Below are positions 24,648 through 34,800 of a stretch of 64,000 nt of DNA, piece after piece. Position 1 is the first letter of the stretch, and each line of letters begins with the position of its first letter. Where the stretch lies: NCBI RefSeq assembly GCF_033807575.1, contig NC_084707.1:10154550-10218549 (forward strand), read 5' to 3'. This DNA is from Cydia pomonella. Taxonomy: Eukaryota > Arthropoda > Insecta > Lepidoptera > Tortricidae. Under the pieces are notes generated by a model that made no database searches, was not told the origin of the DNA, and was given only the letters and a program-made list of their open reading frames with translations. The position numbers and the translations under genes are program-made.

Positions 24648-25549
24648 TTCCCACTAGTTACCAGCAAGTTGTTACCAGTGGTAACTACTGGGAAAAAATC
24701 TCACTAGTTACCACCAAAATTTAGTTAGCGTTACTAATAAAAACGAGAAAGTCATAATGGCGGGTGTACCTAAATAAAAATCAATGAAAAGCATACCATA
24801 TTTTTGTACTATTTAGTACCTCCATTAAAAAAAAATTGTACCTCACGGTACGTAAAGTTATCATCAAAAAAAAGTACACCCGCCATCCTGACAGACAGAA
24901 TGGCGGGTGTACTTTATTACGCTATGTTCCCGTGGTTATTGATAAATTCTATAAAAGCCAAATTTTTGTACCTTTTTTGTACCTTCATATTCAATTATAA
25001 TATGAGTCATTTTATTTGTGCTATCCAAGTTTTACTCATTTTATATTTTGCTTGCTACTACAATTTTGCAGGCGTTATAATTTTTCAAGTTATCGATTTA
25101 ATTTTTAAGAAAAAACGCTAAGGTACAATTATTTTTTCTACGCCAGGATTTAGTACCTTTAATGTTTAATCTGTCAAGTTCAAATAACTCAGGAAATCAT
25201 GTCTTAAAAAAGGCTAGGCGCCAATTCAAAGAAATCTTCTTATATTTATTTATATTTATTAGAATTGCTTGTATTTATCTTTGTAAGTGAATTGTAATAT
25301 TCTAATTTCATCCAAACGTAAATTTCTCTCCAAATATTTACTTTTTGCACTTGCACCGGTTTTAATATTTTTGATCACTTTTAAGGCAATTTACTGAAAC
25401 ACTAATCGACTTATAATTATTTACTAACCTATCCAAACCGAGTTGGTGGTAACTAGTGGGTTTTTTTCCCAGTAGTTACCAGTGGTAAAAGGTGGGAAAA
25501 AAATCCCAGTAGTTACCACTGGTAACACCTTGGTGGTAACTAGTGGGTA
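24648..25549. mobile_element. Foldback-type element with compound palindromic ends
   Basis: The left end 'cccactagttaccagcaag' is matched by the inverse right end 'cttggtggtaactagtggg'. The arms continue with 'tgttaccagtggtaactact' and its complement. Each arm is itself built from near-palindromic modules ('gttaccagtggtaac', 'ggtaactagtggg', 'cccagtagttacc'). The right arm carries about 37 bases more, a second copy of the module, than the left. Inside lies a 13-bp perfect hairpin (24874-24886 with 24900-24912, 'gtacacccgccat' with 'atggcgggtgtac') plus a third copy at 24757-24769, and an unusual density of GTAC/GTACC. A TA flank on each side is possible but not decisive. The 105-codon frame at 24804-25121 crosses these palindromes and shows no domain, so I do not call it a gene. 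Confidence 0.7.
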
Positions 25550-27769
25550 TAACATTTTGTATGATTTGCGGTTAGCTTTATGTTTAAATACTACAATACA
25601 ATTTTACATGTTAAGTTTGTTAAGTGCTGTGTGTTGTATCAAAACCGTTTTAAAGAATTCAAATAAAGCAAAATTATAAAATATGAAACCGTCTTATAAA
25701 CGGACACGGAAAGTCCGAATCCATCGCCATTCTTTCAACTTTTGTCATGGGGCTGAACATTTTATCGCTTCGCTGACAGCCTTAATGTGCTATTTGCCGC
25801 TGTTGTGGCTATGAGGTGACATTCTTTCTCTAATACTCTTGGTAAAATATTATGATGTCTTTTCATTGTAATCAGGTAATTTTCTGACGATTTAACTAAG
25901 AAAACTACATCCATATTTGAACTCGCTGCAGAATAGAGTTGTTAATTGTAAATTCCGATCGGCATTACTAGTTGATTATTCTGTAATATACTGAATGTTT
26001 CAGAGCATTTATGAATGCCGGAGGTAATTGATTTATTAGATAATTGCTTTTGTTAGCGTAGCGTAGATTGCAACAGATTATGTTTGCGAATGCGTATGAC
26101 CAGTGGACACTGTAGGCTTATTTCCACATCTATTGAACAAAATTAATAAATTGCTACACAGATCTGCATTTACTCAAAATAGAACCTTAAATTCATGAAA
26201 AGCTTTTCAATTACAGAAATGTATTGCGAAATAGTTAACCATTTGTGATGTGAAATAGTGTCGGTGTCGGGAGGCCAGGTCGGAAGCTCGCTCGGCGCTG
26301 AACTGAAAGCAGGCAGACGTCAGCGCGCCGTGAGTGACACGTCCTTCCGCCTCCCACCCGTTCAGTAGGATATAGCGTAGTCCTACACATCGACCACACG
26401 CCGCTATCCAGTTACGCCATAGTCAACACGAGATTTCCTTCAGACTACTGTTGTGACCCTATAAGCCACACAACAATTGTATATTTATAATATGTATGTG
26501 CATCTATTTATGTAGGTTTTGCCTAAAACACTTTCAATTCCTTAGTCATGTTACCATGAAAACCGTGAAAGGGAAAGCATAAACCCTTCGCGTATACGTG
26601 TGTTGAGATATAGGCACTGTAAGAGTGTTATAGCCGTATAAAATGAAAGTCGTGTTACGAGTCCTGAGCTCTAATAAATATGGAGCCCGAACGCGACCCT
26701 AATCGGGAAGGCAAAACGGCAACAATGCAAACAGGCGTGGTATCAAATTGTCGAGCATGCAAACACATTAAAGGGCGCCGTGCAAACGACGCCTAATGAT
26801 TATCTATACATTGGGTGCGCTTGGAAAAAAAGGAACGCGGTAAACGTAAATAAATGAGACATATTTCATTGTTCTTTGTTTTAGGAGGGCCCGGCGGCAA
26901 CTGGGCGGCGGGAAACGTCGCCTATCTGACGCCGCACCTTTTGTCAGAAGGCGTTGACCCAGTTCGAGTGCCGCTCGGCCGCTACCGCGACCGCGTCAAA
27001 AGCCGACTCCAGTTTCAATGTCAAATTAAGTGCAAATCCCTTAATAACACCCGGCAACTCAAACAAGACCGAACTTGCTTCAACGTAAATGGGGGAATCC
27101 TATTTCGTTATACCTTTGTATCTACGAGCTCCATTTGTTTATTTAAAAAACTTTATGTCCCAATCCCAATCCCACCATCATCTCCTTTGGGTTTAAAATA
27201 AATTTGGACTTGTGATATGGGTTTACATAAGAATAACATGGCATTTAGGTAATATTTGGTATAGCATTAGCTAACGCTAATCTATAATAAAACAATCGTT
27301 ATTTAGTTTTATGTGCATTTGCAAACGTCGGGCCATATTCACGCGATTAAAACGGCAAGTTTCTGCGAGGCCGATCGCCGGCGCGATAGGTCGCGGGGTC
27401 GAAAATAGCAACGCGAGGGCCGTACCTGGCGCCACCCTGCGCTCAATGTCAACTTTCAATCACAGGGCGGGAGGAAGGAAGCTCCGTGTGGCAACGGACT
27501 GGCGAGGCCCTAGGTCGACAACCACCGCAATTATTGCTTTGCCCTTTTTTACGACGCCGCACCTCCCTAGTCTTGACGCAGTTTACATTCTGTCAAGTTA
27601 AGCCGCTCGTTTCCGAGTGTTTCCTGACAAGGTAGAAGGACTTGTCTTCGATTTTACTTTTATTCACTGCAAAAGGAAACCAGAACTTGTTTGGGCTGTT
27701 TTACAAATACAAAGTACGTCAGTTACGTCACACATTATGGACATTATTAGTCTACTGAAAAGCGATCAT
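25550..27769. other. Non-coding DNA with candidate promoter/exon islands
   Basis: About 26240-26420 is CpG-rich and ends a GC-rich block with a GTGAGT donor-like hexamer (26330-26335). At 26868-26884 a pyrimidine-rich tract ends in 'ttttag' and is followed by a GC-rich block to about 27010 that could be an exon. About 27330-27600 is a third GC-rich island with overlapping frames on both strands. Frames at 26854-27201 and 27311-27601 have no recognisable domain. This could be the edge of a host gene, but it cannot be shown from sequence alone. Confidence 0.3.
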
Positions 27770-27869
27770 NNNNNNNNNNNNNNNNNNNNNNNNNNNNNNN
27801 NNNNNNNNNNNNNNNNNNNNNNNNNNNNNNNNNNNNNNNNNNNNNNNNNNNNNNNNNNNNNNNNNNNNN
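27770..27869. other. Assembly gap (100 N)
   Basis: Exactly 100 undetermined bases, the usual placeholder for a gap of unknown size. Any translation across it is meaningless. Confidence 0.99.
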
Positions 27870-28958
27870 ATAATAAAATAATTAGTAAAAAATATGAAAA
27901 TGTCAATGAAAAATAATTTGTATATAAAGAAAAACTAATTGCAAAGTCAGTTATTCAAATATTCCTTAATACTATACAAGCCTTAATACAAGCCTCCCTC
28001 TATTGGACATTTGCCATGATTTTGGTGTTTCAGTCTAAGATCTAGTATTAGTTGAATAATTCTGTTGAGGTCTTTGTAACACAGTTCTCAATAGTTTAAT
28101 AGTTTTCTAAGCTCAGTGATCGCGGTGCCACGATGCCGCTTGCACTTGCTTGAAGGTGATGAAATGAATTTTATTTATCATCAGATCTGTTTACCATACA
28201 TATAAGGTACAATCGCACATGTCTCTGGGCTACTGAACTAGCTGTAATGCTCCAGCGGTATCGCAGTTTCATCAGGGATTCCTCAAAATCAGACGATCCG
28301 ATAAGGCGGAAGAAATCATAATTTCGTCAACTGAAAGTGATATGCGTGCCAGTGGCTGTGACTAGCAACTGATTCAATTAGTGATTGTGCGCGATCACTT
28401 GTCGCCGGTCGGTCCCGCCGTGACGAAGCGCTCGGCACTCGGCACTCGGCACCGCTCTCTGCTTGATGCGGTGATACGATCTACTTTTCAACGAGACAAT
28501 GTCGTGATGTTTTAAGCTATGATCTAGAAAGTAAATGGCTTGTGATTTTGGGTTACCATTATTTAACCTTTAACAAACTTGATTGTTGACATATATTGTA
28601 GCTGTGAATTACCTGCTTCAATGTTAATCTGTTATACTTTATTGAATTGAACCTCATATTACATGACATGTCTACCAGTAGCAAGTACCCACACCATATT
28701 TCGTCTTTGAAGTCCACCCTCATAACTAATACGCCTACTTTACAGTATCTGCATTTTATAACTCATTAATCACTTCCAGACTTGATACAAATGACCGTTA
28801 TAAAAATATAAAACGGTAACTAAATAACTAGTATTGGAGACACTTTAAATACCTACAATTGTAAGAATTGGCTTAACTTTGGAAACGGGATAATTTCGTA
28901 AATGTCAAATATGTATCTTAAAAACTAGAAACACTATAGGTACTTATTGATTAAATAC
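27870..28958. other. Non-coding DNA with one GC-rich patch
   Basis: About 28390-28470 is GC-rich and contains three tandem 7-bp units 'ctcggca' (28431-28451). The rest is AT-rich with no gene recognised. Confidence 0.4.
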
Positions 28959-29077
28959 GTACGGTCACGTCTGAAAACATCGACACGATCGAAGAGCCAA
29001 ATATATACATATATTAGGGTAGTGTATACATACTTTTGGCATTTAGTCCGTATCGATATTTTCAGACGTGACCGTAC
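28959..29077. mobile_element. Short MITE, 119 bp
   Basis: Left arm 'gtacggtcacgtctgaaaa' (28959-28977) and right arm 'ttttcagacgtgaccgtac' (29059-29077) are exact reverse complements, and similarity continues inward ('catcgacacg' against 'cgtatcgata'). It is non-coding. The outer GTAC makes the exact boundary and the target duplication ambiguous. Confidence 0.82.
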
Positions 29078-29970
29078 TTGTCGTTAGTGTTGCAAACGCA
29101 AATAAGCCAAGCATAAATTCCAGTTATCCCGGTGCAAGGTGTATTAACTTCAATAAGTTTCAAATGTAAAGTGATATATTATAAGTAATTATAAAAGTTG
29201 CGACTAGTTGTATACTTAATGGTTGTGAGATAAAACCTGGCCGCATTAAACTATTATTATTTTAAAATGCTTAGAATATTTATAACGGTGCTAAGATTAT
29301 TATCTGTCATCATTATCCGATTAAATGCTCACTCTAATTGATGGAGTCAACCGCGGAGTTAAGAATGTAACGCTCTGCGCTACAATTTTATTTTTATATC
29401 TTAGACATCTGAAGTGATCGAAGTTTAAATATGAATATATACTATACCTAATAAAATAATTGGCCAAACAAAATGATAATAATGACTACATAATCTAGTT
29501 AATAAAACTGTTAAGTTACTTAAAGGACGCATTAAACTTCTTATTGATCCGACCGTCCATTATAGATACTAAAGATTCTTGTTCCAGTTTATCTAAAGTT
29601 AATAGTTGAATAGTCTGTCTCTGATCAAAGCTAACGTAAATTTGTCTTGAGAGATATACACAGGGCGTCGTCCGATGGTTCAGTGCAATTATTGTCTTGT
29701 CACTCCACCGGAGTTACGCGCTCCATCCACCCGGAACATTTGCTTTATGTGAGATTACCGATCCTGGGAAGCGATGCATGCTGCAGCACTATAACATACC
29801 TACCAACTGTTCAACCTGTTGCAGAAAACGGATTATTACATGTATTTATTATTTGCTGCTTATAAACAAATAATAATAAATTTTTTTTACTTATCTATTT
29901 TCAATCATTCATCCACGTCTAAAAAAAAATCAGTCTTTTTTTTATATATTAATAAGGTTCGATCATCAGA
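29078..29970. other. AT-rich non-coding DNA
   Basis: No gene recognised. A plus-strand frame at 29647-29865 shows no domain. Confidence 0.45.
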
Positions 29971-30116
29971 AGGCTTATCGCGAACACCGAAGTTCGCAAA
30001 ATGAGGGCTATCTTTCTCTTTAGGGAATCTTTCTCTTTAACTCCAATTATAAGGCGTAATTAGAATGACAGAGAAAGATGCCCGTAATTTGTGAGCTTCG
30101 GTGTTCGCGGTGGCCC
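29971..30116. mobile_element. Short MITE, 146 bp
   Basis: The left arm contains 'cgcgaacaccgaagttcgca' and the right arm its inverse, 'gagcttcggtgttcgcg'. The next inner segment 'atctttctct' is matched by 'agagaaagat'. The outermost bases differ ('aggcttat' on the left against 'agggccac' read inward on the right). It is non-coding. Confidence 0.8.
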
Positions 30117-30767
30117 TCTGCACTTGGTATAGGTAGTTAGGTAGGTACTCGTACCATCAGTAAATAAGTACGCGGACGACAAATTTCCGCAGTGAAGAAA
30201 CTGATGGTAGGGGATTACCTACATACTTGAAGCTCACTTGATTTGTGTTTCAGACCCGGAGCCAGTGAGCCAGGGTGACGATTCTAATTTTTAAATGCAA
30301 ACTGGACTTGTTTTTGTTATTACAAACATCTCGTCTCGTGCGCACCAATAAGAGAAAACGAGATGCTTTCTGACACTCGCAGTGGATTTTGCGCGCACTA
30401 ATAAGGGCAAGCGATCATAACAATATTAAAACCATAACCATTTCTAAAATCGGAATAGCGCTATTGAAAAAATACATTTTTTTAAATATCTTTCTAAGTT
30501 TAATCAAAAAATTAATTTATGAGCATCAAATGTTTTACAGGTACCTAGTAACAGTTTGTATGGAAATAAAATTGTTTATTTTACTATCACTATTTTCCTC
30601 GCAAGTTTTCCACATTTTCATATACATATTTATCTCTAATATCTGGAACACCGAGTTTTGCTCGGAAAACATATTAAAATGCGCGCTTTCCCAGGGGCAA
30701 GACCTAGATCCTAGATCGATTATTATTATATAGCGAATTCAATATAGGTATATAAATATATATGTAT
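30117..30767. other. Non-coding DNA with an inverted repeat and a possible 3' splice site
   Basis: 'taccatcagt' (about 30151) and 'actgatggta' (about 30199) form a short inverted repeat enclosing 40 bases. At 30241-30253 'atttgtgtttcag' is a good acceptor-like sequence, followed by 13 in-frame codons to TAA (30292-30294). The 114-codon frame at 30389-30733 is AT-rich and hydrophobic with no domain; I read it as chance. Confidence 0.35.
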
Positions 30768-31166
30768 GCGGCCATGCTATATGGGTCCGAGTGCTGGGGA
30801 GTCAGAAAAAGTAAAAACCAGAAAATACATGTTGCCGAAATGAAAATGCTACGATGGGCATGAGGAGTTACGAGGTTAGACAAAATTCGGAACTCATACA
30901 TTCGAGGGACTTTTAAAGTAGCTGATATAACACAAAAAATGCAGGAAAGCCGTCTGCGCTGGTATGGCCACGTCATGCGCAGAGACCTGGATCATATGAC
31001 CAGAAAGGTTCTTGCCATAGATGAAGTGAAGACGGGAAGAGGCCGCCCACCTACAACCTGGACAAGGACTATCAACCATGATATGCTGACGATGGGCTTA
31101 ACGCCAGAACTGACTCAGAACCGCCATGACTGGCGCAAATGTATTAGGAGGGCTGACCCCGAATAG
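30768..31166 (+). pseudogene. RTE-type LINE C-terminal fragment
   Basis: Reads YGSECWGVRKSKNQK, HVAEMKMLRW, GVTRLDKIRNSYIRG, SRLRWYGHVMRRD and GRGRPPTTW before TAG at 31164-31166. The blocks YGSECW, HVAEM(K/R)MLRW, GVTR.DKIRN and RLRW.GHV.RR are typical of the C-terminal domain after RT in RTE-type LINEs. One in-frame TGA at 30861-30863 interrupts the block after LRW, so the frame is otherwise intact. The RT and endonuclease domains are missing through 5' truncation. Confidence 0.88.
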
Positions 31167-31189
31167 GGAAAAAGCCAGGGGATTGATTG
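30768..31189 (+). mobile_element. 5'-truncated RTE-type LINE with 10-bp target duplication
   Basis: The insert is flanked by 'atatatgtat' at 30758-30767 and again at 31190-31199. It holds the last 130 or so codons of an RTE-clade polyprotein, a stop codon, a very short 3' UTR and an ATTGATTGA tail. The short UTR and the tandem-repeat tail are characteristic of RTE elements. Confidence 0.9.
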
Positions 31190-31199
31190 ATATATGTAT

Positions 31200-31524
31200 A
31201 TAAGAATTGCTCGTTTAATTAAAGGTATAAGATTAAGGTACCCAACGGTAATAAGGCCTATCTAACTTCAATTCTCTTGAGATGGTTATTTATTAAATAT
31301 AGATTTTATTTAAGCTCAGGTAATTTAGCTCCTTTCCCTGTAAATTAAGACGAATATACAAATAAAATACACGTGTTCATGCGTCAGATTTGTAACTACA
31401 ATTAAATAATAAATCGCGTACCAAGGTAGCAAAATAAGGCCTGGTAGATAATCAAGGCCTTGTCCATTTTTATGATTACAAAAAAAGTGTGGAATACATG
31501 TAAAATGTTTCAGTAATTACCTTT
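31200..31524. other. AT-rich non-coding DNA
   Basis: Nothing recognised between the RTE fragment and the repeated block. Confidence 0.45.
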
Positions 31525-32211
31525 TCTCCAATATGCTCGGAAATGTTCACCTTATTGTAGCAAACATACTATGGGAAGTTCTTCGTTATGGACAAACTCA
31601 AATTAAAAAAATTCAAACCATTATTGTCGAGTTTTAGCGGACGGGAAGTTATTACTGTATTGTTTTTTACTTTTTAATAACATGAATCCACTAAGAAAAA
31701 CGCAAACAGCCAATTAATATAGCCGCAGGCTGCGTCTTCACAACCCCGTCACCATCATTTCAAGCTATAGGATAGAGTCGTGTAAGATCGTTGTGTATGA
31801 TCGTGCGAATACTGCTTAATAAAATCAAAGACTATATAACTTTTATATTTTTTTAAGGATCTCATGCGTGCAAATTCAGCTTATATTGCACAATTATATT
31901 GAATGAGCGAATATTGAATGGTACTGAATGGCAGAATAGTTGTGCTTTTAACTTTGAAAAAATAATTAAAAAGGCAAATTGTTTTTGACGTTTTTGATAT
32001 GAAGATTTGGTTTGAGTGCTGGTTGATGCTTACATTATGATTATTTTACCTGACTTCCTAGCATGTTTTGAGAAAAGCATTATACATATATGCCACGGCA
32101 GGAACAGCAATTCGTGGATTAGTCTTCTTTGTTTCGTCGCTTCGTGTCGTCCGACAAAATCGAAGCTCATCCACGCATTGCCCTTTCCCGGCCTCTGCAA
32201 TAATGTACTAT
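31525..32211 (+). repeat. 0.69-kb dispersed block, inverted copy at 49 kb
   Basis: The whole stretch is matched on the opposite strand at 49177-49830. Anchors are 'tctccaatatgctcggaaat', 'gttattactgtattgttttt', 'gatcgtgcgaatactgctta', 'caaagactatataactttta', 'gtactgaatggcagaatagt' and 'gagtgctggtt'. It ends in a palindromic module (32084-32211). Frames at 32016-32387 and 32068-32316 fall in it and have no coding signature. I see no TIRs, so the class is unknown; a Helitron-like or satellite origin is possible. Confidence 0.85.
32084..32211 (+). repeat. Palindromic 'atatgcc-cggcaggaacag' module
   Basis: Starts 'atacatatatgcc' and 'cggcaggaacagcaattcg', and ends 'ttgccctttcccggcctct' and 'aatgtactatt'. 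The central arms 'attcgtggat' and 'atccacgcat' are partial complements. Related modules occur at 48751-48890, 49177-49281 and 49832-49918, with different centres but the same ends. Confidence 0.75.
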
Positions 32212-32469
32212 TATTACTCGTATTTAGAAAGCATGAGTTGTTTACATATATTAGTTATTATAATTTCTATACGAAACATTATTTTCAGAAAATGCGTGAT
32301 TATGAGGCCGTATTAACCGAAACTTTTATAAGACTAATTCATAAGAAGTACATAAGATATAATTTGTGTTCTGGATTTCTAACCTAATAACCAAGACGGT
32401 TACATTGTTGTAAGTACATTATTTATCAAGTAGGCTTTATTATAGGCCTTATTACCTCCAAGTACCTTA

Positions 32470-32545
32470 AATTAATACAAATCCAAAATTAGCCAAATCG
32501 GTTCAGACGTTCTCGAGTTTTAGCGAGACTAACAAATCGAAATTT
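32470..32545. repeat. Short dispersed-repeat scrap
   Basis: 'agccaaatcggttcagacgt' and 'tctcgagttttagcgagac' are phrases I associate with the 3' part of a common lepidopteran repeat. No second copy is in the window. Confidence 0.4.
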
Positions 32546-32865
32546 CGTTATATTATTATATATTATACATATAATAATTGGATAACTCGCAATTTAATTG
32601 TGTCTGTAGATACATTTTAAACAAGAAAAAAAGGAACTGTAGGTACTAATTCGGTTTTAGGGTTCTTTATTGAAACGACTATCTGTCGTGTCAACCAAAA
32701 GTTATTCTTTCTAGTAACTAGGTATGCATAGGAGTGCAGACAGAGTCGTTTCAACTTTTGCTTTTCAACTTTGAATATCACCCAAAAGAAGATAAGTAGG
32801 TACAAGATTTTTTTAAGGTGTTGTTAATTTGATAATTGTAATAGCATCAGTGAGTAGTAATATAA
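32546..32865. other. AT-rich non-coding DNA
   Basis: A minus-strand frame at 32617-32805 has no recognisable content. Nothing else seen. Confidence 0.4.
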
Positions 32866-33000
32866 AGTTAAAAGTCGTCGGACTTCGGACCGTCAACATC
32901 TCCTGAGGATGTCTCGTAGAAAGGCGAAACACGTGTCGAGTTTTATATATACTTTCAGTGGTGGATTGTTATATTTATTTGCGTATTTATTTTTGCGGTG
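32866..33000 (+). repeat. Dispersed repeat carrying a hammerhead-like motif
   Basis: The phrase 'aacatctcctgaggatgtct' followed by 'ggcgaaacacgtgtcgag' is a recurrent arthropod repeat signature that I associate with Penelope-like elements or related small retroelements. The remainder is AT- and TTT-rich, with no coding part. The class assignment is inference. Confidence 0.5.
32895..32945 (+). ncRNA. Hammerhead ribozyme-like motif (type I)
   Basis: Core box CTGAGGA (32903-32909) fits CUGANGA. The second core box GAAA (32926-32929) is followed by C-ACGT-G and then TC (32936-32937), the UH cleavage position, forming the very short stem III known from the Schistosoma and Penelope-type hammerheads. 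Stem I pairs ctc (32900-32902) with gag (32938-32940), plus scattered outer pairs. Stem II pairs gtct (32911-32914) with aggc (32922-32925, one G-T pair), but needs one unpaired T (32910) next to the core, which departs from the consensus. It may therefore be a degenerate, inactive relic. Self-cleavage cannot be judged from sequence. Confidence 0.45.
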
Positions 33001-34675
33001 GAGGGTGGTAACATTAATTGTATGTAAACATTCGCAAGTAAGTATAACGGGTTAGCACTGATTGACTAGCACGTTATCTTTTCGCGGATTAGCAAAGTAA
33101 TATTTTGTGTTTTAATTAATATGGATTTCCGCAAACTAACGCCTGATTCTATTCGTTAGTAATATAAAGTTCTAATTGCAAATAATTATAAGTAAAATCA
33201 TTACAAAGCGCCATAATTAAGATATAGTGCAGACACGCTAAACATAGTGTCGTAATTGACTTTTGTGAGCAGGTTGTCAAGAATGACGTCACATCTCGTG
33301 AGAGTACTCGTGGGCGGGACCATTTTGACTTTTGGTAATTACATTCGGACACCTTAGACGGACAGTTAGACGAAATAGGCAATTACGTTTCATCATAATG
33401 TACTGTTCCAACTAAACGCTTGTTTCATTCGTGCTGTCAAATGAGGACGAATCCATGTTGTGTCAAAAACGTAAAAAAGCCTTAAACCGTCTGCTTTAAT
33501 GGTTCTTTAGTGACCCAATTGTTTTTAACAATGATATATTAATATTCCTTGTTTTGTAAGTCGTTACTGAACTGTTCTACCGTCTCAGATGCATAACGGA
33601 ACCTCAAAAGGTCAGCCTGCTCTAATATTTTTGACAAGTCGATCTTTGTCGTCGAAAGACTTTACCAAACTACGGAGTCAGTTTCCGAATAATTTAAGTA
33701 TGAGGTTCTCTCACAATCACCTCTAGTTTTATGTCTTAATTATGGCGTGGTACACTATATTAAATCTGATGAACCAAAAAATAAACTTCGGAGAAGCTTG
33801 GGCGCCGATATTATCACACGAGTAATTTATGGGCCAAATGAGGGAACGTCGTGCGTTCACAGAACGAGATGGTTGAAATATTAAAGCATAAATTATTGCG
33901 TTAGAAATCACTAATTGCGTCGTTATATCGATCTCCTTTGTTTCACAACACGAACAATAGGAAAGGTCAGTGTGAAATCGTTTTAACTTCTCCCCGTGTT
34001 CGTAAAATGTACTTTCTCTAGTAAAATACGACTGCCCATACGAATACTAAACGTATCTAATGACTGTATGGGCGTATGTGTTTTTCGTTGTTTATTTGAA
34101 TGGACAATAAATAATTTACATTTATTTGCTCCTGTTTAACAGTTCTTATTAAAAATTGAAAATAATATAGTAATCAATAGAGTCGATTAGAAGCCTAGTA
34201 TGTACTTAAGTGTATTATCTATGTATTTAATGTATAAATAAGGGGCTCCTCGGTGATATCTAATTGTACATTTTTCTACACGTTATCGTGTAGGTAAAAT
34301 AAATAGGTAGTTGAAACGAATGGGTTCTTCGTGCCTTAATGTGAGTGAAATCAATTATTCGAGTTAAAAAAGTAAGGAGTCTGTATCCGTGTTTTTACAT
34401 AGCTGTTTGGTTTAGTTGTGTGAGTGGCGTGTCGCTGTCGGCTGGTGTGGGTCGGTCGTGCGCGCGCGGCCGATGATCATGCCCCGCAGCCTCCCGACCG
34501 CTGACACACGATCTATTTTCAATCGATCTACAATTCACCTCATTTGCATGCATATTTCGTTAGTTCTTTTGTGCGGAATGCGAAGGGTTATTCGCAAAAA
34601 AGAGCCTCTTTTACCTATATGTCTGCGGGCTGAAATATAATAATTTGAATGAATTTCGATTAAAGATTATAAATT
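33001..34675. other. Non-coding DNA with a GC-rich island
   Basis: No gene recognised. About 34415-34510 is CpG-rich ('gtcgtgcgcgcgcggccgat' region) with a 74-codon plus-strand frame (34416-34640) of no known domain. It may be regulatory. Confidence 0.35.
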
Positions 34676-34800
34676 ATAATCTTCTTCTTTCCATCCTGTT
34701 ACCCGATGCTGGGGTGTAGGGCTCGAACCATTTTCTTCTACTAATACCGGTCCTGGGCAGCTTGGGTAACCTCCTCCCACCCCATCCTCAATACACACAA
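34676..34800. repeat. Possible dispersed-repeat fragment
   Basis: 'ttccatcctgttacccgatg', 'ctggggtgtagggctcgaac' and 'ggtcctgggcagcttgggta' read like a repeated 3'-end sequence I have seen in Lepidoptera. There is no second copy here to confirm it. Confidence 0.3.

Noticed and set aside
24804..25121. 105-codon frame rich in hydrophobic residues inside the foldback element
   Set aside because: It crosses the internal hairpin and is AT-rich. The apparent membrane segments come from T-rich DNA.
27617..27916. Open frame spanning the N run
   Set aside because: One third of it is undetermined sequence in an assembly gap.
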